Under the pieces are notes generated by a model. It made no database searches. It was not told the origin of the DNA and saw only the letters and a list, made by a program, of their open reading frames with translations. This document shows, in pieces, positions 15,944 through 24,481 of a stretch of 64,000 bases of DNA. Numbering within the stretch: the first letter of the stretch is position 1; each line of letters begins with the position of its first letter. The stretch is from JBBQLG01 sp038327655. GTDB lineage: Bacteria > Bacteroidota > Bacteroidia > Cytophagales > Spirosomataceae. The position numbers were made by a program, and so were the translations under genes. The DNA is taken from the NCBI GenBank assembly GCA_038327655.1, contig JBBQLG010000005.1:1-64000 (forward strand), written 5' to 3'.

Positions 15944-16378
15944 TTAATACAGCCCCACACCCGGCACCCGACCCGGCCACGGAATGGATGCCAGAATGAT
16001 GAGCAAACCAACCGTGTAGAAAATAAACACGGTGCGGTGCTTGTTGATGGGTCCGGCTGCCCGCTTGGCCCGGATGTAGCCCAGGGTGATGAGCGTAATA
16101 GCGATCAGCATCCCGACCGAGTGTTCGACGGTGTAGAACCGGTAAACTTTGTTGCCTAAATCACTGAAGTTCACTTTGGGGCTGATAAAATACAGAATCA
16201 GCCCGAGCGTAAGCTGAATGTGAATCATGATAAAGGTGTAGAGGTACAGTTTACGGTTACCCTCGGTAAATTCGTCGCGACCCTGCCACCGGCGAAACGC
16301 CACAAAAGCGGCCGCAATCAATAAAACGAGCGCAAGCCACCGAAGGCCCGAATGCGCATGAACTAATCCTGAGTACAT
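15944..16378 (-). CDS. Four-helix membrane protein, cytochrome b-like family, 144 aa
   Basis: Begins MYSGLVHAHSGLRWLALVLLIA and has four hydrophobic helices with histidines in or near them: HAHSG at the start, MIHIQLTLGLILYF in the second helix, FYTVEHSVGMLIAITLITL in the third. Small Bacteroidota proteins of exactly this pattern are commonly annotated as cytochrome B. Haem binding by the helix histidines is likely but unproven. It is convergent with a cytochrome c gene, which fits a respiratory context. Confidence 0.7.
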   Translation of the reverse strand: MYSGLVHAHSGLRWLALVLLIAAAFVAFRRWQGRDEFTEGNRKLYLYTFIMIHIQLTLGLILYFISPKVNFSDLGNKVYRFYTVEHSVGMLIAITLITLGYIRAKRAAGPINKHRTVFIFYTVGLLIILASIPWPGRVPGVGLY

Positions 16379-16529
16379 ATCTGGTCAGATTGGAGAAAAG
16401 TGATTGTCGGGCAAAGAAACAACCAAAAGCCCAACTTTCGGTTAAATGCCTTTGTTGAAAAAAGGAGCCGGACCTCCCGAAAACACTTCTTTTCCTGAAT
16501 GACCCGTAGTGGTCAGCAACACACGAACA

Positions 16530-16832
16530 ATGATCTTATACAACGTAACAACCAACATAGACAAAGCGGCCGAGCAGGATTGGCTCCGGTGGATGAAAGA
16601 CGAACACATGCCGAGTGTGCTGGCTACGGGTCTGCCCATAGAAGGCAAACTGCTGCGCCTGCTGACCGAAGTTGAAAACGGCGGAGCGACCTACACGGCG
16701 CAGTATTTCTTTAATGCGATGGAAGATTACCTCACTTACCAGAAGTTTTACGCGCCTGCCATGCAGCGGGAGGTGAATAACCGGTATGCCAATCAGTTCG
16801 TTTCTTTCCGAACGCTGTTGGAGGACGCCTGA
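16530..16832 (+). CDS. DUF4286 family protein, 100 aa
   Basis: MILYNVTTNIDKAAEQDWLRWMKDEHMPSVLATG at the start and YTAQYFFNAMEDYLTYQKFYAPAMQREVNNRY with a C-terminal FVSFRTLLE match the small DUF4286 family, a ferredoxin-like fold related to antibiotic-monooxygenase-type dimeric barrels. Start at 16530 is chosen because the conserved MILYNVT begins there; the ATG seven codons upstream is not conserved. Cytosolic; function unknown; highly conserved in Bacteroidota. Confidence 0.9.
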   Translation: MILYNVTTNIDKAAEQDWLRWMKDEHMPSVLATGLPIEGKLLRLLTEVENGGATYTAQYFFNAMEDYLTYQKFYAPAMQREVNNRYANQFVSFRTLLEDA

Positions 16833-16913
16833 CCCCTACCTACCGGTTAGTAAACATAGTGCTCACTATCGCTCTTTTGGGGCGGGGGAAGGTGACAAGT
16901 TGAGGGCAGGTGC

Positions 16914-16932
16914 GACTAAATATTGTTTAGTC
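16914..16932. promoter_or_regulatory. Palindrome GACTAAA-TATTG-TTTAGTC upstream of the SGNH gene
   Basis: Perfect seven-base arms around a five-base centre, ending 22 bases before the ATG at 16955. Size and position fit an operator or a 5'-leader hairpin; no run of T follows, so it is not a good terminator. Confidence 0.4.
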
Positions 16933-16954
16933 CAATCCTTCCACACAACTCGTT

Positions 16955-19012
16955 ATGAATCAGTCAGTAGTCTACCAACCATGGTGGGTATTAACGGCAT
17001 TGCTCTGCACTGTCAGCACCCCCGTTCGGGCACAGATCCAGATTCAATTTCCCGTATCCCGCATCGTTTTTCAGCGTAACCTCAGCAACCAGAGTACCTT
17101 CTCGGTGATCGGCAGTTGCCCAACTGCCGCCGACCAAATCGACGTGCGGCTGATACCCATGCAACCCGGTCAGGGGGTGGCTACCGACTGGCAACCACTC
17201 GCTCAGCCGCAACAGGGTCAGTTCAGCGGTTCGGTCACGGCAACCGGCGGCTGGTACCGGCTCGATGTCCGGGCCATGCAGCAAAACACTCAACTGGCTG
17301 CCGGTAGTCTGGACCGCGTTGGCATTGGCGAAGTATTTATCATCGCGGGCCAGTCGAACGGGCAGGGAAAATACGGACGCGGGTCCGTGGCCCCCACCGA
17401 CGACCGGGTTGTTGCGACTCCCCACTGCAATCTTTCGGACACGATCAGCCTGCCGATGCTTCCCCGTTTTGCGTCCATCGAAGCCGAAGGGGTTATTGGC
17501 CCGCGGGGCCAGTCGGCCTGGTGCTGGGGAAAACTCGGCGATCAGTTGGCGGCCCGGCTCAACGTGCCCGTGCTGTTTTACAATACGGCCTGGGATGGCA
17601 CCGCCGTACGCAACTGGCGCGAGAGCTTTCAGATCGACAGTACCGCCACCGCCTACCATGAATACTTCCGGCCGGGTATGCCTTTCGGTAACCTTAAACG
17701 GGTCTTAAACGACTATGTCCAGTTGACAGGTGTGCGGGCAGTACTCTGGCACCAGGGCGAATCGGAATTTTACGATGTAGACCCCACCGCTTCCAGTTAT
17801 GCCAGCGACCTGACAATGGTCATCAACCGGAGCCGACAGGAGGCCCGCCATCCGCTGCCATGGGTAGTAGCCCGGGTATCGATGGACAATAACCTGTATT
17901 ACAATTACAACCTGACGCACTACGCTCCGGTCATAAATGCCCAGAACTACGTGATTCAGACGGTACAAAACGCTTTTCCCGGCCCGGATACCGATGTGAT
18001 CCAGATGCCCCCCCGCCCCGACGGTGTTCACTTCGGCTACGATTACGAACACAATGTAGATGGACTGAGTCTGCTGGCAACCGCCTGGAGCCAAAGCCTG
18101 ACACCCGAATTTTTTTCGACAGCACCACCCCGCCTGCCCACACCCATGCAGGTAACCGACCTGAGTTTAAACCTGCAGGTGAGCAGCCGCGTGGCTGCGG
18201 TAGGGCAGATCGTCAGTTTCACGGCTACGGTCACCAACGAAAGCAACACCCCGGCAACGAACGTGAGCATCTGCAACCGACTCCCGCCCAACCTGACATT
18301 TGAGGGTGGACCTTCCGGCCTTACCTGTCAGCGCGGCATGTTGCTGGCTTCCATACCATCCGTACCGGCCCGGCAGGCCGTATCGGTCATTTACCAGGCA
18401 CGGGTAACGGCACCCGGCTACTACCGCAACAGTGCCGAAATTATCCGCGCTGGTCAACTCGATACCGATTCGACCCCGAATACCAGCACGGCCGATGGAC
18501 AGGACGACGCGGCATCGGCTGATTTCCGCACGGTGCAGGGTGGTGGTGTGTTTGTTTCACCCGTTGACGTGGTCAACACCGATCCGCTGCCCCCTGTAAT
18601 CAGCAGCCAGCCACCACCCGTAACGGGCCTGGCCGACCTGAGCCTGCAACTCGAAGCGAACGCGCAGACAGTAGCCACCGGGCAACCCTGGCGACTGACC
18701 ATGACCGTTCGTAATTTGGGGGGAGCAACCGCGCAGCATGTGCGGGTCGGCTGTGTTTTACCGGCCGGTTTGTCGTTTCAGAGCGGCAATGGCCTCAGCC
18801 TTTCGGGTGGTGTGGTCAGTGGCACCCTGGCATCTGTCCCGGCGGGTAGTGCGGCTTCGCTTGTGTTTACTGCTGTTCCGACGCAGAGCGGAACGCTTTT
18901 TGTGAAAGCTCAGATCGAAGCCGCTACCCCCGCCGACCCTGACTCTACTCCGAACAATGGCATGGATAACGGCGAGGACGACACCGCCCAAACCATGCTC
19001 CGGGTGCGGTAA
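16955..19012 (+). CDS. Secreted SGNH (sialate O-acetylesterase-like) hydrolase with two DUF11 domains, 685 aa
   Basis: Signal peptide to about residue 26 (VSTPVRAQ). Residues of about 125-390 form an SGNH/GDSL-type esterase: block I VFIIAGQSNGQGKYG with the catalytic serine, NTAWDGT, the block-III-like VLWHQGESEFY, and the Asp-x-x-His motif RPDGVHFGYD. The C-terminal third has two DUF11 domains (about 395-515 and 565-685), each with the VTNESNTPATNVSICNRLPPNL-type pattern and a closing DSTPN...GEDD motif, separated by a Pro-rich linker. Likely removes ester groups, for instance acetyl groups, from an extracellular glycan, the DUF11 repeats acting as cell-surface stalks. No T9SS C-terminal domain is evident. 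Confidence 0.8.
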   Translation: MNQSVVYQPWWVLTALLCTVSTPVRAQIQIQFPVSRIVFQRNLSNQSTFSVIGSCPTAADQIDVRLIPMQPGQGVATDWQPLAQPQQGQFSGSVTATGGWYRLDVRAMQQNTQLAAGSLDRVGIGEVFIIAGQSNGQGKYGRGSVAPTDDRVVATPHCNLSDTISLPMLPRFASIEAEGVIGPRGQSAWCWGKLGDQLAARLNVPVLFYNTAWDGTAVRNWRESFQIDSTATAYHEYFRPGMPFGNLKRVLNDYVQLTGVRAVLWHQGESEFYDVDPTASSYASDLTMVINRSRQEARHPLPWVVARVSMDNNLYYNYNLTHYAPVINAQNYVIQTVQNAFPGPDTDVIQMPPRPDGVHFGYDYEHNVDGLSLLATAWSQSLTPEFFSTAPPRLPTPMQVTDLSLNLQVSSRVAAVGQIVSFTATVTNESNTPATNVSICNRLPPNLTFEGGPSGLTCQRGMLLASIPSVPARQAVSVIYQARVTAPGYYRNSAEIIRAGQLDTDSTPNTSTADGQDDAASADFRTVQGGGVFVSPVDVVNTDPLPPVISSQPPPVTGLADLSLQLEANAQTVATGQPWRLTMTVRNLGGATAQHVRVGCVLPAGLSFQSGNGLSLSGGVVSGTLASVPAGSAASLVFTAVPTQSGTLFVKAQIEAATPADPDSTPNNGMDNGEDDTAQTMLRVR

Positions 19013-19067
19013 GCATCCGAAAACAACAGGTTAGGCTGTACCTTTAGGGCGTCACCTTTTTGACTCC

Positions 19068-20051
19068 ATGCGCCAGCGTTTCTCCCCTGATTACTACATC
19101 GACGGCATCCGGGCCGGTGACCGGCTGGTACTGAGCCGCGCCATTACGCTGGTCGAGAGCCGACTCCCCGCCGATCAGCTCCTGGCCCGGCAGATTCTGA
19201 ATGGTGTACTGCCCCAACCCGGCCAGGTGGCCAGCGAATCGGTGCGGGTGGGCATCACGGGCGTACCCGGCGTGGGAAAAAGCACGTTTATCGAATCCCT
19301 GGGACAATTTCTCACCGGGCAGGGCCGCTCTATCGCCGTACTCGCCGTCGACCCAACCAGCCAACGGTCGGGCGGGAGTTTACTGGGCGACAAAACCCGC
19401 ATGGATAAACTCTCCATGGACCCGCTGGCCTACATCCGCCCAACGCCCGCCGGTGACGCCCTGGGGGGCGTGGCCCACCGCACCCGCGAAACCATGCTCC
19501 TCTGCGAAGCAGCCGGTTTCGGCACCATCCTCGTCGAAACCGTTGGTGTAGGGCAGTCCGAAACACTGGTACACGGCATGGTCGATTTTTTTCTGCTGCT
19601 GATGCTGGCCGGCGCGGGCGACGAACTCCAGGGCATGAAACGCGGCATTATGGAACTGGCCGATGGGTTAGCCATCACCAAAGCCGACGGCGACAACCGC
19701 ATGGCCGCTAACCGGGCGCAGATCGAGTACCAAAACGCCCTGCACCTGTTTCCGCCCACCGGCACCGGCTGGTTTCCACCCGTGCTGACCTGTTCGGCCC
19801 TGACGACGGAAAACATCGCTGATGTCTGGTCGTGCATCGAAACCCATCAGCAGCAGATGACCCAAAACGGGCAGCGGCTTCACCGGCGGCAACAGCAGCA
19901 GTTGGACTGGTTTCGGAGTTATCTGCGGCAACGGTTAGAGCATCAGTTCTTTAGCCAGCCGACGATGCGGGAACGGCTGGCGCTGGTTGAAGCGCAGGTG
20001 CTGACTGGAACCCTCCTGCCCGTGGCGGCCGTTGAATCGTTGTTCACCTGA
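19068..20051 (+). CDS. meaB: Methylmalonyl-CoA mutase-associated GTPase MeaB
   Basis: G3E-family GTPase that protects and reloads adenosylcobalamin-dependent methylmalonyl-CoA mutase. P-loop GITGVPGVGKSTFIESLG, the family segment VLAVDPTSQRSGGSLLGDKTRM, switch II ILVETVGVGQSE and the G4-type ITKADGDN are present, followed by the dimerisation helices. Length of 327 residues is normal. The mutase genes are not in the window. Starts 55 bases after the SGNH gene stop, with no obvious terminator between them. Confidence 0.93.
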   Translation: MRQRFSPDYYIDGIRAGDRLVLSRAITLVESRLPADQLLARQILNGVLPQPGQVASESVRVGITGVPGVGKSTFIESLGQFLTGQGRSIAVLAVDPTSQRSGGSLLGDKTRMDKLSMDPLAYIRPTPAGDALGGVAHRTRETMLLCEAAGFGTILVETVGVGQSETLVHGMVDFFLLLMLAGAGDELQGMKRGIMELADGLAITKADGDNRMAANRAQIEYQNALHLFPPTGTGWFPPVLTCSALTTENIADVWSCIETHQQQMTQNGQRLHRRQQQQLDWFRSYLRQRLEHQFFSQPTMRERLALVEAQVLTGTLLPVAAVESLFT

Positions 20052-20128
20052 TCCCGATTTTGTACTAAAGCAAGAGAAAGGCTTATATATTGGTAAAATA
20101 TGTGTACCTTACCACCATTCAACGAAGA

Positions 20129-20155
20129 CTTACTTTTTAGTAAGTGAAAAGTAAG
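20129..20155. promoter_or_regulatory. Nine-bp inverted repeat CTTACTTTT / AAAAGTAAG
   Basis: Arms at 20129-20137 and 20147-20155, with an additional nested CTTAC...GTAAG using 20129-20144. It lies in the 197-base gap between meaB and the small gene at 20248 and could form either of two hairpins. Function unknown. Confidence 0.35.
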
Positions 20156-20247
20156 CCCGCTAACGCAACTGTCTGCATGGCTTTCAGATACAGGCAGGGT
20201 AGTGTACACTGAAATAAGCAACAATTCACGTTTCAATCACCCAATAC

Positions 20248-20496
20248 ATGACCAATTCCCAATCTGATGCAAACGGCGCGGTAATCGCCCCGCTGACTCC
20301 GGTTTACACGGCCATTCCCGGTCATCACGATACCCAGTACTGGAAGGCCAGTGAGATGTTTGATCACTACAGCCGTCCCTTCAAAAGCTTCAAACCTATC
20401 GATTCCGACCTGCACCGCAGTTTACTGCGTTCGGCCCGCAACCGGCAGCAGGCAACCCACAAACAGGGTGGCCAAAAGGGTAAGTCACAGCGATAG
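20248..20496 (+). CDS. Hypothetical protein, 82 aa
   Basis: ATG at 20248, TAG at 20496. Hydrophilic and strongly basic at the C-terminus (RSARNRQQATHKQGGQKGKSQR), with a central segment TQYWKASEMFDHYSRPFKSFKP. No signal peptide or membrane segment. A matching intrinsic terminator 38 bases downstream supports it as a transcribed gene. I do not recognise the family; the basic tail suggests nucleic-acid or acidic-partner binding, which is inference only. Confidence 0.5.
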   Translation: MTNSQSDANGAVIAPLTPVYTAIPGHHDTQYWKASEMFDHYSRPFKSFKPIDSDLHRSLLRSARNRQQATHKQGGQKGKSQR

Positions 20497-20533
20497 TCTC
20501 CCATACGGCGTTCACTATCAATTCGCAATACAG

Positions 20534-20564
20534 AAAATCGACTCTATACGGGTCGATTTTTTTT
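20534..20564 (+). terminator. Intrinsic terminator
   Basis: Stem AAAATCGAC (20534-20542) / GTCGATTTT (20552-20560) with a nine-base loop, followed by four more T. Ends the small gene at 20248-20496. Confidence 0.75.
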
Positions 20565-20671
20565 GTGGCCTATCCAGCCGGCTCAGGCAATATCATCCGT
20601 AGACAGGAGAAATTTTGTCCGTTAAACGGGTCATCCGTAGCCAGCGGTACAGTATCATCGGGGAACCTTAT

Positions 20672-20679
20672 TACTTTTG
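20672..20679 (+). promoter_or_regulatory. Bacteroidota -7 promoter box TACTTTTG upstream of tal
   Basis: Perfect TAnnTTTG match 111 bases before the transaldolase start and downstream of the preceding terminator, so it would begin the tal-HAD-gnd transcript with a leader of about 105 bases. The upstream TTG element is not clear. Confidence 0.4.
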
Positions 20680-20790
20680 GCCGACCAACGAATGACAAGA
20701 TTTATTGTCAGGTTAATATCCATCGGGGCCGTTCGGTAGTTAGTCAGGAACAACCCGTCCTAAAATCACCCGTCAAAACAACGCTCAATC

Positions 20791-21894
20791 ATGGCAACCA
20801 ACAACGTCAAGCAAATTCACGAGTATGGCCAAAGCATCTGGCTGGATTTTATCGACCGCCGAATCATGGATTCCGGTGAGTTGCAAAAACTAATCGACGA
20901 GGACGGCGTACGCGGCATCACCTCCAACCCCGCCATTTTTGAGAAAGCCATCAGCAGCAGCTCCGACTACGATACCGATATCAAAGCCCTGGCCGAAACC
21001 GAAACCGACAACGAAGCCATTTTCTTCGGTTTAGCGATCAGCGACATCAAACGCGCTGCCGATTTGTTTGCACCCCTCTACAACGAGGCAGCAAAAGGAG
21101 CCGACGGCTATGTGAGCCTGGAAGTATCGCCGTTTCTGGCCCTGAATACTGCAGGCACCATCGACCAGGCCCTGCACCTCTGGAAAGCCGTGGACCGGGA
21201 GAACGTGATGATTAAAATTCCGGGTACCGAGCCGGGCCTGCCTGCTATCCGGCGCGCCATTGCCGAAGGGTTGAACGTGAATGTGACGCTGTTGTTCGGG
21301 CTGGATCGCTACGAAGCGGTCACGGAAGCGTACATCGCCGGACTGGAAGACCGCGTGGCCGCCGGAAAACCGATTGATTACGTGTCGTCCGTTGCCAGTT
21401 TTTTCCTCAGCCGTATCGACGTGATGGTTGATCCGATGCTGGCCGAAAAAGGTCACGATGCCCTGAAGGGTGAAGTCGCCATTGCCTCGGCCAAAAAGGC
21501 CTACGAAATTTATAAGCGCGTGTTCGGTACCGACCGGTTCAACGAATTGGTTAAAAAGGGCGCGAAACCACAGCGCCTGCTGTGGGCTAGTACGGGCAGC
21601 AAAGACCCCGCGTTTTCGGACGTGAAATACGTGGAAGCCCTGATTGGTCCCGACACGGTCGATACCATTCCGATGGATACCCTGGTGGCATTTCGCGATC
21701 ACGGCAACGCAGCTAACCGGCTGGAAGAAGGACTGGATCACGCCAACGACGTGATGAACCAGTTGGCCGGCGCGGGCATCGACATCGACCAGATCACGCA
21801 GAAGCTGGAAGACGAAGGCATCGAAAAATTCAACAAGCCGTATCAGAAGCTGCTGGATGCCATTGAAGCCCAAAAAACGAAGGCGATGGCCTGA
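20791..21894 (+). CDS. tal: Transaldolase, 367 aa
   Basis: Transfers a dihydroxyacetone unit between sugar phosphates in the non-oxidative pentose phosphate pathway. Motifs: EYGQSIWLDFIDRR and RGITSNPAIFEKAI at the N-terminus, VSLEVSPFLALNT with the family YVSLEV pattern, VMIKIPGTEPGLPAI carrying the Schiff-base lysine, LNVNVTLLFGLDRYEAV, SVASFFLSRID and LLWASTGSKDPAFSDVKYVE. Length and motifs fit the longer bacterial subfamily. Heads a probable three-gene pentose phosphate operon with the HAD gene and gnd. Confidence 0.95.
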   Translation: MATNNVKQIHEYGQSIWLDFIDRRIMDSGELQKLIDEDGVRGITSNPAIFEKAISSSSDYDTDIKALAETETDNEAIFFGLAISDIKRAADLFAPLYNEAAKGADGYVSLEVSPFLALNTAGTIDQALHLWKAVDRENVMIKIPGTEPGLPAIRRAIAEGLNVNVTLLFGLDRYEAVTEAYIAGLEDRVAAGKPIDYVSSVASFFLSRIDVMVDPMLAEKGHDALKGEVAIASAKKAYEIYKRVFGTDRFNELVKKGAKPQRLLWASTGSKDPAFSDVKYVEALIGPDTVDTIPMDTLVAFRDHGNAANRLEEGLDHANDVMNQLAGAGIDIDQITQKLEDEGIEKFNKPYQKLLDAIEAQKTKAMA

Positions 21895-21905
21895 CCTCGT
21901 TGGCC

Positions 21906-22553
21906 ATGAGCGCAGTAAGCCTGAAAATTCTGTTTCTCGACGTGGGTGGCGTGCTCCTCAACAATGGTTGGGGGCACGAATCCCGCGAGAAAGCCGCCCG
22001 GCAGTTTGCTCTTAATTACGACGAGATGGAGGTGTTGCATAACTTCATTTTCAACGTGTACGAGATGGGTAAAATCACGCTGAATGACTATTTGAACACG
22101 GTCGTTTTCAATCATCCGCGTGACTTTAGCCGGGAGGAATTCAAGGAATTCATGTTTGCCGAGTCGGTCGAGCTGCCGGATATGCTGCAATGGCTCATCG
22201 GCTGGAAGCGCAGCAACTGCGGCTTTCGGATCATCTCGATCAACAACGAAGGCATCGAACTGAACCAGTACCGGATCGAGAAATTCAACCTCCACGACTG
22301 TTTCGACGCCTTCGTCTCGTCGGGCGATGTGGGGATGCGCAAACCCGACCCCGGCATTTTCCGGCTGGCGATGGGCATTGCGCAGGCCCGCCCCGACCAG
22401 TGCGTTTATTTCGACGACCGGCTGATGCTGGCCCGTGCTGCCGGTCAGATGGGTATCCACGCTCATCACCATCATGGCTTTGCTACCACCAAAAAAATCC
22501 TGGAAGACCTCACTCTTACCCCTCTCACAGATTATGACTACCAACCCCACTGA
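21906..22553 (+). CDS. HAD-superfamily hydrolase between tal and gnd, 215 aa
   Basis: Motif I is LFLDVGGVLLNN (nucleophile Asp; the usual second Asp is replaced by Gly, as is common in the DxGG subfamily), motif II RIISINNEG, motif III lysine in VGMRKPDPGIFRLAM and motif IV CVYFDDRLMLARAA. The cap is helical (residues ~20-95), as in epoxide-hydrolase-N and phosphoglycolate-type enzymes. ATG at 21906 is preferred to a TTG two codons earlier. The gene begins 11 bases after tal and overlaps gnd by 20 bases, so translation is probably coupled. Placed between two pentose phosphate enzymes, a role in removing a side-product sugar phosphate is plausible but inferred. Confidence 0.85.
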   Translation: MSAVSLKILFLDVGGVLLNNGWGHESREKAARQFALNYDEMEVLHNFIFNVYEMGKITLNDYLNTVVFNHPRDFSREEFKEFMFAESVELPDMLQWLIGWKRSNCGFRIISINNEGIELNQYRIEKFNLHDCFDAFVSSGDVGMRKPDPGIFRLAMGIAQARPDQCVYFDDRLMLARAAGQMGIHAHHHHGFATTKKILEDLTLTPLTDYDYQPH

Positions 22554-23976
22554 CCAGTACCTATTCGGCATGATTGGTCTCGGCACGATGGGCCGCAATC
22601 TGCTCCTCAACATGGCCGATCATGGTTTTTCCGTGGCCGGTTACGATAAAAACCCCGATCAGTCCGTGCTGCTCGAAAAAGAGGTGGCTGCCATTCCGGG
22701 GGGCGCAGCGGCCAAAGGATTCACCGACATTGGGGAGTTTGTCAAGAGTTTAGCCAGCCCGCGTGCCATCATGATGCTGGTACCCGCCGGTCCCATCGTC
22801 GACAGTGTGATTGCTGACCTGCTGCCACTGTTGGACAAGGGCGACATCATCATCGACGGGGGCAACTCGCACTTTACGGACACCACGCGCCGGGCGACTG
22901 ATCTGGAAGCGCAGGGCTATAATTTCTTCGGCATGGGCATTTCGGGCGGGGAAGAAGGTGCCCGCAAAGGCCCCAGCATGATGCCCGGTGGCGATAAAGA
23001 AGCTTACCAGCACGTAAGACCGATTTTAGAGAAAGTAGCGGCTAAAGTAGACGGCGATTCGTGCGTAACCTACATCGGCCCCGGTGCGTCCGGTCACTTC
23101 GTGAAGATGGTCCACAACGGCATCGAATACGCGGTGATGCAGCTGATCGCCGAAACCTACGAAATCATGCGCAAAGGCCTGAAGATGGACAATGCCGCCA
23201 TGCATCAGGTGTTTACCGACTGGAACAAGGGCCGTTTGCAGTCGTTCCTGCTCGACGTCACCAAGGACATTTTCACCTTCGTGGAGGCCGGTACGGACCA
23301 CCTGCTGTTAGACAGCATCAAGGATGAAGCCAAAGCCAAAGGCACCGGCAAATGGACATCGCAGGTGGCAATGGATTTGGTTACGCCCATTCCGGCGATT
23401 GATACGGCCGTGTCGATGCGTGATTTATCCAAGTACAAAGCCCTGCGGGTAAAAGCTGCCGGAATGTACGGCGAAGAACAACCCGCGCTCGCTGTGGACC
23501 CGGATGCGTTTCTGGCGAGTCTGGAGCAGGCCCTGTACTTCTCCATGATTACGACCTACGCGCAGGGGATGCATTTGCTGGCGTCGGCCTCCACGGCGTA
23601 TAAGTATGATCTGCACCTGACCGACATCACCAAAATCTGGCGCGGGGGCTGCATCATCCGGGCTAAGTTTCTGGAGATTATGCTGAGTGCCTACCGCGCC
23701 GACCCCGCCCTCGACCATTTGCTGGTGGCACCCGTCGTGAAGGAGATCATCACCGAAACACTGCCCGGCATTCGGACGGTAGTGGCCACGGCAGCTACGG
23801 CAGGTGTGGCCTTACCGGCATATGCGGCATCGCTGAGTTATTTCGATGCATTCCGTTCGGCCAGTATGCCATCCAACCTGATTCAGGCGCAACGCGACTA
23901 CTTCGGCGCGCACACGTATGAACTGATTGGTAAAGAAGGTGTTTTCCACACGCAGTGGATGACGAAAGAGGCTTAA
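22534..23976 (+). CDS. gnd: 6-Phosphogluconate dehydrogenase (decarboxylating), 480 aa
   Basis: Start at 22534 (MTTNPTDQYLFGMIGLGTMGRNLLLNMADHGF) gives the normal N-terminus with the GLGTMG dinucleotide motif. DGGNSHFTDTTRRATDLEAQGYNFFGMGISGGEEGA is the conserved substrate region, and FVKMVHNGIEYAVMQLIAE carries the catalytic Lys and Asn-His pair. The C-terminal helical domain includes DLTKIWRGGCIIRA-like DITKIWRGGCIIRAKFLE and QAQRDYFGAHTYEL. The enzyme forms ribulose 5-phosphate, CO2 and NAD(P)H in the oxidative pentose phosphate pathway. Ends before a large palindromic repeat. Confidence 0.96.
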   Translation: MTTNPTDQYLFGMIGLGTMGRNLLLNMADHGFSVAGYDKNPDQSVLLEKEVAAIPGGAAAKGFTDIGEFVKSLASPRAIMMLVPAGPIVDSVIADLLPLLDKGDIIIDGGNSHFTDTTRRATDLEAQGYNFFGMGISGGEEGARKGPSMMPGGDKEAYQHVRPILEKVAAKVDGDSCVTYIGPGASGHFVKMVHNGIEYAVMQLIAETYEIMRKGLKMDNAAMHQVFTDWNKGRLQSFLLDVTKDIFTFVEAGTDHLLLDSIKDEAKAKGTGKWTSQVAMDLVTPIPAIDTAVSMRDLSKYKALRVKAAGMYGEEQPALAVDPDAFLASLEQALYFSMITTYAQGMHLLASASTAYKYDLHLTDITKIWRGGCIIRAKFLEIMLSAYRADPALDHLLVAPVVKEIITETLPGIRTVVATAATAGVALPAYAASLSYFDAFRSASMPSNLIQAQRDYFGAHTYELIGKEGVFHTQWMTKEA

Positions 23977-23984
23977 AGAAGATA

Positions 23985-24066
23985 CCCCTAAATCCCCTGA
24001 AGGGGACTTCACTGAGTTAGATACCTGTATATAACTCAGTGAAGTCCCCTTCAGGGGATTTAGGGG
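23985..24066. repeat. Large palindromic repeat, copy 1 (35-bp perfect arms)
   Basis: Arms at 23985-24019 and 24032-24066 are perfect inverted copies beginning CCCCTAAATCCCC and containing GGGGACTTCACTGAGTTA, with a 12-base loop. It lies between the convergent gnd and 24078 genes, so it can act as a bidirectional terminator. Its core GGGG-(A)-CTTCACTGA-R-TTAG recurs in the repeat at 56225-56300, which makes it one of a dispersed family. Confidence 0.9.
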
Positions 24067-24077
24067 TTGGATTACTC

Positions 24078-24440
24078 TTACGAATGTCCTTCGGTCACGT
24101 CGGCATCGTTGCGATGCTGGTTGGCATTCAGTTCTGTCGTTTCGCGTTCGGTAGCGGACGGCTGCCCCCACGACGCGGAGCGGGCTTCGTCGATGTCGGC
24201 TTCCAGATTATCCGGGCCATTCGTGGCGTTATCATTCGTTTCGCCGATTATCGCGTCCGACTCGTCAACGTTCAGCAGACCGTCGGCATCGGCACTATCG
24301 GCCCGACGCGAAGTCAGTTCATTAGCCAAATTCTCGTCGTTCAACTGGCTCAGGTTTGGGTCGAGACCCATGGTGCTGTGCATTTGCTGAGCCGCGTGCG
24401 ACTCGGTCGTTTCGGTATGCAATTTTCTGGTAAGGCTCAT
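24078..24440 (-). CDS. Acidic, probably disordered protein, 120 aa
   Basis: Composition is dominated by Asp, Glu, Asn, Ser, Thr and Ala with almost no aromatic residues: LDPNLSQLNDENLANELTSR, then ADSADADGLLNVDESDAI, GETNDNATNGPDNLEADI. No signal peptide, no predicted fold. The minus-strand reading is preferred to the overlapping plus-strand frame because the neighbouring minus-strand gene has the same unusual composition and the reading ends just before a terminator-like palindrome. Forms a pair with the gene at 24482-24976, 41 bases upstream. Function unknown; hydrophilic desiccation- or stress-type proteins look like this. Confidence 0.6.
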   Translation of the reverse strand: MSLTRKLHTETTESHAAQQMHSTMGLDPNLSQLNDENLANELTSRRADSADADGLLNVDESDAIIGETNDNATNGPDNLEADIDEARSASWGQPSATERETTELNANQHRNDADVTEGHS

Positions 24441-24481
24441 AACGTTAGGCGGTTTATTGGTTGACTATTGAGTAATAAACA

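Noticed and set aside
24039..24464. 141-codon plus-strand frame overlapping the acidic protein gene
   Set aside because: It begins inside the palindromic repeat and mirrors the acidic gene; the pair of similar minus-strand products is the better explanation, though not proven.
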